Below are positions 52,077 through 59,438 of a stretch of DNA of 64,000 nt, one piece after another. The DNA is from Rhodoferax sp. (GTDB lineage: Bacteria; Pseudomonadota; Gammaproteobacteria; Burkholderiales; Burkholderiaceae_C), in the NCBI RefSeq assembly GCF_018780565.1, contig NZ_JADMJN010000011.1:62001-126000 (forward strand), given 5' to 3'. Made by a program: the position numbers and the translations under genes. The notes under the pieces are model-generated. The model was not told where the DNA came from. It saw only the letters and a program-made list of their open reading frames with translations, and made no database searches. Positions within the stretch are counted from its first letter, which is position 1. Each line of letters starts with the position of its first letter.

Positions 52077-52496
52077 ATGGTCGAATCCGCTTCTTTGCCC
52101 TTGTTGAACATCAGCGAAGCTGAGGTCGAGATCACGGCCATCAGGGCGCAAGGGGCGGGTGGGCAAAATGTCAACAAGGTGTCCAGCGCGATACACCTGC
52201 GCTTTGACATCCCCGCTTCATCCCTGCCCGAGGATGTCAAAGAGCGCCTGCTGGCACTGCATGACAGCCGTATCAGCAAGGCTGGCGTACTGGCTATCAA
52301 GGCGCAACAGCACCGTACGCAGGAGATGAATCGGCTCGATGCTTTTTTGCGATTGCATGAGTTGGTGAACAGCGTTGCCTTGCCACCCAGGATCAGGCGT
52401 CCAACCAAGCCCAGCTATGCTTCAAGGCAAAGACTTCGGACCGCGAAAAGTCAGCGCTCAGAAACCAAAGCCCTGCGGGGGCGGGTCAAGGAATAG
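52077..52496 (+). CDS. arfB: Alternative ribosome-rescue factor ArfB (YaeJ)
   Basis: Protein of 139 residues with the release-factor GGQ motif (AQGAGGQNVNK, residues 28-30) and a basic C-terminal tail (KPSYASRQRLRTAKSQRSETKALRGRVK), the pattern of YaeJ. It hydrolyses peptidyl-tRNA on stalled ribosomes without a stop codon in the A site. It follows trhP by 23 bases and converges with the Met-rich lipoprotein gene, whose stop is 18 bases away. Confidence 0.93.
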   Translation: MVESASLPLLNISEAEVEITAIRAQGAGGQNVNKVSSAIHLRFDIPASSLPEDVKERLLALHDSRISKAGVLAIKAQQHRTQEMNRLDAFLRLHELVNSVALPPRIRRPTKPSYASRQRLRTAKSQRSETKALRGRVKE

Positions 52497-52514
52497 TCTT
52501 CCTCCGGTAGACCG

Positions 52515-52793
52515 CTATTTCATTTTGTCCATGCCGGACATGTGCTCTTCCATCAATTTCATGTGTTCTTCCATGAGCTTTTGCCGCTCTGCCGGGTCTT
52601 TGGATTGCTTGATGCGAGCCATCTGATCCTTCATCTTTTGCATGCGCTCGCCCATGGCGTGCATGCCTCCCTTGCTGACAGTGCTTGTTTCCGTACTGGC
52701 CCGATGGGCTGAATGATCGACGGGTGGTATGTTTGCACACCCCCATAACGACAAGACTGTGGCGACAAGCAGTGTGGACAGGCGAATGTTCAT
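52515..52793 (-). CDS. Met/His-rich small lipoprotein
   Basis: Protein of 92 residues with a lipoprotein signal and lipobox SLWGC (acylated Cys19), then a short spacer and an alpha-helical tail with 11 Met among residues 44-92. The tail contains a tandem repeat LMEEHMK-LMEEHMS (about 73-86), and has several His and acidic residues. The ATG is preceded by AAAGGG about 8 bases upstream. A perfect FNR-type box (52848-52861) lies 55 bases upstream of its ATG, at a spacing suiting a class II promoter. Met-rich tails can bind copper or silver, but a plain coiled-coil role is also possible. No homologue is recognised; it is convergent with arfB. Confidence 0.72.
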   Translation of the reverse strand: MNIRLSTLLVATVLSLWGCANIPPVDHSAHRASTETSTVSKGGMHAMGERMQKMKDQMARIKQSKDPAERQKLMEEHMKLMEEHMSGMDKMK

Positions 52794-52847
52794 AAAAATA
52801 CCCTTTCGTTTGCGTAACCCATTGGATACCTGCGGGCGTAATTCAAA

Positions 52848-52861
52848 TTGATCGATATCAA
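52848..52861. promoter_or_regulatory. FNR/CRP-type box between lipoprotein and binding-protein genes
   Basis: TTGATCGATATCAA is a perfect TTGAT-N4-ATCAA match. Its centre is about 61 bases upstream of the lipoprotein ATG (minus strand), with a -10-like TATCCA (52828-52823) near the right distance for a class II promoter. It is about 126 bases upstream of the binding-protein ATG (plus strand). It is one of only two such perfect boxes I found in the window; the other controls the nitrate genes. Which direction it serves is not settled. Confidence 0.75.
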
Positions 52862-52864
52862 GAG

Positions 52865-52881
52865 TGTGCATTGAATGCACA
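52865..52881. promoter_or_regulatory. 17-base inverted repeat next to the FNR-type box
   Basis: TGTGCAT-TGA-ATGCACA has perfect 7-base arms around a 3-base centre and begins three bases after the FNR-type box ends. On the plus strand it is about 100 bases upstream of the binding-protein start. It looks like an operator, though as RNA it would be a 7-base stem with a 3-base loop. I do not recognise the regulator. Confidence 0.55.
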
Positions 52882-52980
52882 ATACTGGATCTTGTTTGAA
52901 TCAATTCCAGTCCATATGACCTGTGCCCTGGCGCCCCAGCTCCTGGAGTGACGAGATCCATCATCCTCGATAAGTGATAA

Positions 52981-54084
52981 ATGACGAAAATTTGGCAAAT
53001 TGTTGTTGTTGCGTGGCTGCTCGCATGGGCTGGCCCTGGGTTGACCATGTCGGTGGTTTTCATCAATCCCGGCAAATCGGATGAGGCCTATTGGGTAACC
53101 GCGGCCCGCGCCATGGAGGCCTCGGCGCGCAGTCTTGACATGCAACTGGAAGTCATGTACGCAGAGCGCGATCACCCGCGCCAGGTGGTTTTTGCGCAGC
53201 AACTGGCGCAACGGCCCAAGGCCCAACGCCCCGACTATGTGATCATGTCCAATGACTACGGGGTTGGCAACGAGCTTGTTCGCATTCTGGATGGTGCAGG
53301 TATCAAGACTTTTTTTGCGTTCAGTTCCATCGATGATCCCAAAGAGCGTGAGCAGACCGGCGGACCACGCGAGCGCTTCAAAGGCTGGCTGGGGTCGCTT
53401 GAGCCCCGGGCCGAGGAGGCCGGGTATCTGACAGCCCGCGCCTTGATCGAGCGGGGGCGCAAGGATGGGGCACGTTCATCGGATGGCAAGCTGCACCTGA
53501 TTGCATTGGCAGGGGATCGTTCAACGCCGTCCTCCATCCTGCGCACCGCCGGAATGCACCGTGCGGTGGCAGAGGTCCCGGACGTGGTCCTTGATCAGGA
53601 GGTGTTTGCCAGCTGGAACCGTGACAAGGCTGCTGAGCAGAGTACTTGGCTATTTGAGCGTTATCCATCGGCACGGCTGGTTTGGGCCGGCAATGACTTG
53701 ATGGCCTTTGGCGCCATGCAAAGCTGGGAAAAACGAGGCGGTAAACCTGGACACGATGCCTGGTTCAGCGGAATCAATACTTCCAGCGAGGCCATGCAAG
53801 CGGTGCAGACGGGACGCCTGGCTGCGTTGGCCGGGGGGCATTTCATTGCAGGTGCCTGGGCACTGGTGCTGTTGTACGACTATCACCATGGCCGGGATTT
53901 TTTGAGCGAGGGCCTGGAAATGAAGCAGTCCATGTTCATGCTGTTTGCACCCCATGAGGCGGCCCGCTTCCAGTCCCGGTTTGGCGATTTGAAGTTTGAC
54001 CAGGTGAACTTCCGGCGTTTCAGCAAGGTGCTCAATCCGAATTTGAAACGGTATGACTTCAACTTTCGTCAGTTGATGCGATAG
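52981..54084 (+). CDS. Periplasmic substrate-binding protein (sugar/LuxP-like family) beside a diguanylate cyclase
   Basis: Exported protein of 367 residues with a signal peptide (about 1-22) and the periplasmic binding fold of the sugar-type (Peripla_BP_4) family: SVVFINPGKSDEAYWVTAARAMEASARSL at the start, then a hinge, and WAGNDLMAFGAMQSWEKRG near the second lobe, as in LuxP and ribose-binding proteins. No ABC permease or ATPase is next to it, so it is unlikely to serve transport. The membrane diguanylate cyclase starts 15 bases downstream, so the pair should be a sensory module. The ligand is not known; the NspS-MbaA and LuxP-LuxQ systems are the nearest known analogues in concept. Confidence 0.8.
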   Translation: MTKIWQIVVVAWLLAWAGPGLTMSVVFINPGKSDEAYWVTAARAMEASARSLDMQLEVMYAERDHPRQVVFAQQLAQRPKAQRPDYVIMSNDYGVGNELVRILDGAGIKTFFAFSSIDDPKEREQTGGPRERFKGWLGSLEPRAEEAGYLTARALIERGRKDGARSSDGKLHLIALAGDRSTPSSILRTAGMHRAVAEVPDVVLDQEVFASWNRDKAAEQSTWLFERYPSARLVWAGNDLMAFGAMQSWEKRGGKPGHDAWFSGINTSSEAMQAVQTGRLAALAGGHFIAGAWALVLLYDYHHGRDFLSEGLEMKQSMFMLFAPHEAARFQSRFGDLKFDQVNFRRFSKVLNPNLKRYDFNFRQLMR

Positions 54085-54099
54085 ATCCAGGATGCCGAG

Positions 54100-55347
54100 A
54101 TGAACATGGAGCCGATTCGGCCGATAACCAGCACATTGATACGACGCACCTTGGGTTGGGCGTTGTTGTGCGCACTTGTCATTGGCAGTTTGCAGGCATG
54201 GCTGACTTACGAAAGTGTCCAAAGCAGTTTCAAGAGGGCTGTGCGCGATGTGGCCGATACACACGTACCGCTGCTGTCGCTTGCAGTGTGGGACATCGAA
54301 CCCAGGACCATTCAGCGGCAAATCAACCTGGTGCTGGAGAGTCCGCATATTGGTTATGTCATGCTGAAAGTCAGTACGGGTCAGGTGTTTGAAGGAGCGA
54401 AATCTGCAGACCGGGCGCGCGCCACGCCGTTCATTTTCAACATTCCACCGCCCAATCGCACAGAAGGCTCGTTGGGAACCCTGGAGTTGGTGGCTGATAT
54501 GCAGGCGCTTTATCGCGAAGTCTTGCACAGCGTCGCTCTGGTCCTGCTGCAGTGTCTGGTCCTGACGGCACTTGTGCTGGGCATGGTGGTAACCATCCTG
54601 CGCCGGGATCTGGAGCGGCCGATGCGCAGACTGGCCGACTTTGTGACCAGTTTGAAGGCAGACAACCTGACGGTGCCTTTGAAGCTGGGGCGGGCGCCCG
54701 GTCACGCCTATGATGAAATTGACTTGGTGGTTGATGGATTCAAGACCTTGCAAGCAAGCATTCATCGGCATATTTCGACGCTGGACGCCGAAGTGCTGGA
54801 GCGTACGCGCCAGCTGGAGGCCGCGCTGGCCTCGCTCAAAACCATGTCCGCACTGGATCCTTTGACAGGTTGTTTCAACCGTATGCTGTTCAATGAACGC
54901 TTTCCGGGCGAAATGAACCGCGCGCAGCGTTACGGTCATCCTTTGTCCATCATCTTTTGCGACGCGGACGCCTTCAAGTCCATCAACGATGGGCACGGTC
55001 ATTTGGTGGGGGACCGGGTGCTCTCCATGCTCGGCGCTTGTCTGCAGAAGGAATTGCGCACGGACATCGATTGGGTCGCACGTTTTGGCGGAGAAGAATT
55101 TGTCGTCGTTTTACCTGAAACGCCGCTGCAGGCTGCACTGGACATTGCCGAGCGATTGCGTCGCGACGTGGCGCAGCGGATCCGGCTGACTCTGCACGAC
55201 GACTTCGAACTCAGCGTGACGGCCAGTTTCGGTGTCGCTCAATGGCAATCCGAGGAACCCATGGAATTGCTGCTGCAAAGAGCCGATGAATGGCTTTATG
55301 CAGCGAAAAAGAACGGGAGAAATCAGGTGCAACCGGTTCGCCAGTGA
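54100..55347 (+). CDS. Membrane diguanylate cyclase with periplasmic sensor and degenerate I-site
   Basis: Protein of 415 residues: transmembrane segment (about 17-35), periplasmic domain (about 36-142), second transmembrane segment (about 143-166), HAMP-like region (about 168-225), coiled linker, GGDEF domain (about 250-410). The active-site loop is GGEEF (residues 330-334). The product-inhibition I-site RxxD five residues earlier reads TDID (321-324), so the Arg is lost, which predicts no classic product inhibition. It should make cyclic di-GMP from GTP when the periplasmic domain is triggered, probably by the binding protein encoded 15 bases upstream. It is convergent with the hotdog thioesterase. 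Confidence 0.88.
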   Translation: MNMEPIRPITSTLIRRTLGWALLCALVIGSLQAWLTYESVQSSFKRAVRDVADTHVPLLSLAVWDIEPRTIQRQINLVLESPHIGYVMLKVSTGQVFEGAKSADRARATPFIFNIPPPNRTEGSLGTLELVADMQALYREVLHSVALVLLQCLVLTALVLGMVVTILRRDLERPMRRLADFVTSLKADNLTVPLKLGRAPGHAYDEIDLVVDGFKTLQASIHRHISTLDAEVLERTRQLEAALASLKTMSALDPLTGCFNRMLFNERFPGEMNRAQRYGHPLSIIFCDADAFKSINDGHGHLVGDRVLSMLGACLQKELRTDIDWVARFGGEEFVVVLPETPLQAALDIAERLRRDVAQRIRLTLHDDFELSVTASFGVAQWQSEEPMELLLQRADEWLYAAKKNGRNQVQPVRQ

Positions 55348-55367
55348 TCATTTGGATGGCTCCGGTC

Positions 55368-55796
55368 TCAGCTATGGTTCGGTGTGTGACGGGTCAGGTA
55401 CACCGACGAAGTGGCGGTGGCGGTCAGGTCTCCGTTGTCATTGAACAGTTCAGCCCGCAGATAGCCGACCGTTTTTCCAAGCTTCACGATGGAGCCTACT
55501 GCTGTGTGCTTGCCGGCGCGGCTGGGCCTTAAAAAGCTGACATTGATGTCGATGGAAGACGGGTTGGTGCGAAATTTTTCGGCTGCGATGGTCACATGGG
55601 CCATGGCCGCGTCGAGCATCGCGGTCACATAGCCCCCTTGCACGATATTGACGGAGTGACAGCAGTTCAGTCCGGGTTCAAATTGCATGGAGAGCTGGTT
55701 TTTTTCCGGAAGATACTCCACAACCTTGCCATTGAGTGTCTCCACGCACGCAGGTCTTTGCTGGTTGAGCAATGCAATGATTTCGTCAATGGTCAT
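55368..55796 (-). CDS. PaaI-type hotdog thioesterase
   Basis: Protein of 142 residues with the hotdog fold, including VNIVQGGYVTAMLDAAMAHVTI at about 50-70, and the later strand HTAVGSIVKLGKTVGYLRAELF. It should hydrolyse an acyl-CoA or acyl-ACP thioester; the acyl chain is not readable. It is convergent with the diguanylate cyclase (20 bases between stops) and divergent from the YhgE-type gene (156 bases, 55797-55952, in which I see no clear site). Confidence 0.84.
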   Translation of the reverse strand: MTIDEIIALLNQQRPACVETLNGKVVEYLPEKNQLSMQFEPGLNCCHSVNIVQGGYVTAMLDAAMAHVTIAAEKFRTNPSSIDINVSFLRPSRAGKHTAVGSIVKLGKTVGYLRAELFNDNGDLTATATSSVYLTRHTPNHS

Positions 55797-55952
55797 GGGT
55801 ATCCTGTCAGGGTTGATCGGTTGTCGGACAGTTTATCTGGATAAGCTCATCCTCGCGCCTTAGGGGATGGGTTCTTGATAGCGATGACTCATAATGGCTC
55901 AAGCTGTCCGGTGGTCCAGTCGCCATGTGGGGCTTTCCACGGAGTGTCCTCC

Positions 55953-57884
55953 ATGAAATTGTTGTCACAAGTTTTCGTCATTGCCCGGATCGAGGCCCGG
56001 TTCTATGCGCATTACCCGAAGCTGTTTCTTGCCACGGCGGCCGTGGCCTTGATACCCGCCCTCTACGTCGTCATCTATCTTTCCAGTATGTGGGATCCTG
56101 CGGCCCATACGGGCGCTTTGCCGGTGGGCGTGGTGAATTTGGACCGGGACGTTGAGTATCGGGAGCACACATTCAACGTGGGCAGGGAAATTGCATCCCG
56201 CCTGAAAGCCAGAAAAGCGTTTGGTTACCGTGACTATACCGACGAGCAGGCTGCGCGTGAACTGGTTCGGCAAGGCCGGCTTGCCTTTGTCTTGGTTATT
56301 CCCCACGACTTCAGCTCCAATGCGCTTCCGGGTGTGGAGGCTGGTGGCGGGCGTTTGGTGGTTTACACCTCGGAAGGCAATAGTTACCAGAGCGCAGGTC
56401 TGGCCCGAAGATTTGCGGAAGACCTTGGGCATGAAGTGAACAAGAGCCTGAATGAGCGGCGATGGGCTTTGGTGCTCTCCAGTGCGTTGGGGTCTGAGCG
56501 CAATATTGACCGCTTGCGCGATGGCGTGGATCAATTGCGCACAGGTGCCAAGGCGTTGGCAGTGGGTGCAAACAAAACTGCCGCAGGCGCTGATTCCCTG
56601 AGTCATGGAATGGGCAGGCTCGATGAAGGGGTGCAGGAGTTGACTTCCGGGGTCAAGGAGCTGGGTGCCGGACTTCGAACCATGGATGCGCGTCGACCCT
56701 CCAACGCTGAAGTGAATCAGGTCAAGCAAGGGGCCGACGCGCTGGGGTCTGGACAGCTTGAACTGGGCCGTGGCCTGGCAGAACTCCAGACCGGTGTCTA
56801 CCGCCTTCGGGATGGTGTAACGTCCTTTCGCACCGAGGCCGCGAGCAGCGTGCTGGTTGCTGCGCGAATCACCGAGGGTCTGGATCAATTCGCAGACGGT
56901 GTCTCTCAGCTGGACTCGGGTTTGCAGGCTGCAACGGGCGCCCAGCGGAAATTAACGGAAGGTGCCGATCGATTAAGTGCCGGCGTTGGTGTGCTGACTG
57001 CTGGTGTGAATGGGCTGGGCGCGGGCATCCATACGGCGGTGACAAAATTGCCCGCTGACAGTCAGCTCGATGAGTTGAGCACAGGGGCACAAAGCCTGGC
57101 GGGCGGATCGAAATCGCTGTCTGAGGGGGTCAGGGAAGTGAAGGCAGGCGCACAACACCTGGCCTCTGGCATTGATCTTCTTGTGGGGTCGCTGCCGGTG
57201 ACGATGCAGAAAATGGATGGCAGTGCGGAGGGGTTGGCGAATTCTGTGCTGCCAACAGTTGAGGTGACGGCAGCTGTTCAGAACAATGGCAGTGGCTTTG
57301 CGCCCAACATTATTCCGGGCGCGCTGTGGCTGGGTGCCGGCATTGCGGCATTCTTGATTCATGTGCGGGTGCTGCCCCGACAGGCGATGTATTTCTCGCG
57401 TCCGGCGCAGATGCTGGGCAAGATACTCATTCCGTCGGCAGTCGTTCTTGTTCAATCTTTGCTGGTGATGGTCTCGGTCTTGCTGATATTGAAAATTCCT
57501 GTGACCAGTCCACTGGCTCTGGCAATGACGCTGGGCGTTGCATCGGTAACTTTCCTGGTGATCGTCTTTGCGCTGACTCGGGCCTTTGGCGATGCGGGCA
57601 AAGGACTCGCCATGATGTTCCTGGCGGTCCAACTGTCCTCCTCAGGGGGGATACTGCCGGTTGAACTCAGCGGTGGCGTCTTTATGGACATCAGCCCGTG
57701 GTTGCCATTGACTTGGGTGGTGCGGGGCATCAAGGCCAGTATGTTTGGCGCCTATGACGGTGCGTGGCAATACCCACTGTTGCTTGTCGGTTTGGCTGGC
57801 ATGGCTGCGGCCACCATGGCCTGCACCGTCGGGTATTGGCGCTTCGTCAAACAGGCAGCCATTCGCCCTGCAGTGGACTTTTAG
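55953..57884 (+). CDS. YhgE/Pip family ABC-2-type membrane protein with heptad repeats
   Basis: Protein of 643 residues. An N-terminal transmembrane segment (about 20-40) is followed by an extracytoplasmic region (about 45-430) dominated by heptad-like repeats of LxxGxxxL type (DQLRTGAKALAVG; VQELTSGVKELGAGL; LGRGLAELQTGVYRLRDG), then about five to six C-terminal transmembrane segments of an ABC-2-type permease (about 435-630). The family is best known in Gram-positive bacteria (YhgE, phage infection protein), where it is phage-linked; the role in Gram-negatives is unclear. No ABC ATPase gene is adjacent. The ATG at 55953 is preferred to a start 26 codons earlier. Confidence 0.82.
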   Translation: MKLLSQVFVIARIEARFYAHYPKLFLATAAVALIPALYVVIYLSSMWDPAAHTGALPVGVVNLDRDVEYREHTFNVGREIASRLKARKAFGYRDYTDEQAARELVRQGRLAFVLVIPHDFSSNALPGVEAGGGRLVVYTSEGNSYQSAGLARRFAEDLGHEVNKSLNERRWALVLSSALGSERNIDRLRDGVDQLRTGAKALAVGANKTAAGADSLSHGMGRLDEGVQELTSGVKELGAGLRTMDARRPSNAEVNQVKQGADALGSGQLELGRGLAELQTGVYRLRDGVTSFRTEAASSVLVAARITEGLDQFADGVSQLDSGLQAATGAQRKLTEGADRLSAGVGVLTAGVNGLGAGIHTAVTKLPADSQLDELSTGAQSLAGGSKSLSEGVREVKAGAQHLASGIDLLVGSLPVTMQKMDGSAEGLANSVLPTVEVTAAVQNNGSGFAPNIIPGALWLGAGIAAFLIHVRVLPRQAMYFSRPAQMLGKILIPSAVVLVQSLLVMVSVLLILKIPVTSPLALAMTLGVASVTFLVIVFALTRAFGDAGKGLAMMFLAVQLSSSGGILPVELSGGVFMDISPWLPLTWVVRGIKASMFGAYDGAWQYPLLLVGLAGMAAATMACTVGYWRFVKQAAIRPAVDF

Positions 57885-58000
57885 GGTGCTGTCCGGGGGC
57901 TGCATTAGGTAAGACCCTGATGGCGTGCGGGACAGAAGGTTTCATAATGTTTTCACACCGGGCCTTGTGGTGTCAGTGATCAAAACCAATGGAGACCCGA

Positions 58001-59326
58001 ATGACTCATTCTTGCTTTTCCCGCATGACGCGTTTCGCCGGATTGACGGTATTGGCTGCGGCCGTCCAGACAGTCTCCGCCCAGGCGCCAGCGAAGGTTC
58101 TGGACGCGCAGGCCAGCGATCCTGTTACCCTGGGCTGGATGATGGGCTCGCCGCCGCCACCCGACAAGCTGGTTCAGTTCGCCAACGGCAGCTTCTACTC
58201 ATTTCCGCGGTTCCGCTGGACATTTTCAAACAGCCGTCAGTTTGGTCCGACAACGAGCGTTTCACGGGGTACGACACCGATGAGTGTGTTGCCCCGAGCC
58301 GAGCGTACTGACATTGATGGCCTTTCGTTTCAGGTGATGGGCAGCAGCAATACCATGACCTGGGCGCAGTCATTGGGGGCCAATTACACCGACGGTATCG
58401 TGGTGCTGCACAAAGGGCGCATTGTTTACGAACGCTACTTTGGCGTGCTGAAGCCGGAAGGGCAGCATATTGCGCAATCCGTGACCAAATCTTTCTTTGG
58501 CACGATTGGGGCCATGCTGATCGCGGAAGGCACACTGGACGAAAATGCACCTGTTTCCCGGTATGTCGCGGAACTCAAAGACACCGGCTTTGGCAACGCC
58601 ACCGTGCGGCAGGTACTGGACATGACCACGGGCATCAAATATTCGGAGAACTATGCCGATCCCAAAGCGGAAGTCTGGGACCACGTGCGAGCTGGCGGCG
58701 TTCTCCCTCGTCCTCCTGGTTATGCCGGACCAAAGACTTTCTATGAATTCCTGCAAACAGTTCAGGCCGAAGGTGAGCATGGCCAGGCATTTGCTTACAA
58801 AACGGTCAATTCCGACGCTCTGGGGTGGATCATTCGCCGCGTAACCGGCAAGTCCATCGGTGAGAATTTGCAGGAGCGTATCTGGGGTAAGTTGGGCGCC
58901 GAGCAGGATGCCTATTTCTCGGTTGACTCCGTTGGAAATGAGTTTGCAGGCGGAGGCATGAATGCCGGCTTGCGTGACATGGCCCGCTTTGGGGAAATGA
59001 TGCGGCTTGAAGGCCGCTACAACGGACAGCAAATTGTCCCCAAGAGCGTCATCATGGACATCACCAAAGGGGGCAACAGGGCGAACTTCGCCAAGGCTGG
59101 CTACAAGACCATTCCTGACTGGAGCTATCGCAATATGTGGTGGGTATCACACAATGAGCATGGCGCTTACGCCGCGCGTGGCATCCATGGACAGACCATT
59201 TACGTGGACCCCAAGGCGGAAATGGTGATTGCGCGGTATGCCTCGCACCCGATGGCTGCCAATGCGTACATGGACCCGACGTCATTGCCAGCGTACCATG
59301 CGTTGGCGAAGCATTTGATGAATTAG
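58001..59326 (+). CDS. Exported serine hydrolase, beta-lactamase/NylB (6-aminohexanoate dimer hydrolase)-like
   Basis: Protein of 441 residues with a signal peptide (about 1-28, ending VSAQ). The class C beta-lactamase-fold catalytic set is visible: SVTK (Ser160, Lys163) and YKTVN (Tyr266). GGGMNAGLRDMARFGEMMR at the C-terminal side is family-typical. It cleaves an ester, amide or beta-lactam; the closest group in my memory is the 6-aminohexanoate-oligomer hydrolase type. The ATG at 58001 has GGAGA at a good distance; an ATG 4 codons earlier is possible. It lies 117 bases after the YhgE gene on the same strand, and 112 bases before the PAS kinase. Confidence 0.85.
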   Translation: MTHSCFSRMTRFAGLTVLAAAVQTVSAQAPAKVLDAQASDPVTLGWMMGSPPPPDKLVQFANGSFYSFPRFRWTFSNSRQFGPTTSVSRGTTPMSVLPRAERTDIDGLSFQVMGSSNTMTWAQSLGANYTDGIVVLHKGRIVYERYFGVLKPEGQHIAQSVTKSFFGTIGAMLIAEGTLDENAPVSRYVAELKDTGFGNATVRQVLDMTTGIKYSENYADPKAEVWDHVRAGGVLPRPPGYAGPKTFYEFLQTVQAEGEHGQAFAYKTVNSDALGWIIRRVTGKSIGENLQERIWGKLGAEQDAYFSVDSVGNEFAGGGMNAGLRDMARFGEMMRLEGRYNGQQIVPKSVIMDITKGGNRANFAKAGYKTIPDWSYRNMWWVSHNEHGAYAARGIHGQTIYVDPKAEMVIARYASHPMAANAYMDPTSLPAYHALAKHLMN

Positions 59327-59438
59327 GTCGGTGCGGACGAGCGAGCAAGTGCTTGATGAGGATGCAGAGGTTTTGAGATATTGCAAGCGGGCACAGCATG
59401 AGGTCTTGTGAAGGCCAGTTTTTTTGGCTTAGACAGCT

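Noticed and set aside
53650..55002. A 450-residue antisense frame across the binding protein and cyclase genes
   Set aside because: It crosses two well-supported genes on the other strand and has no motif; it is a GC-rich shadow.
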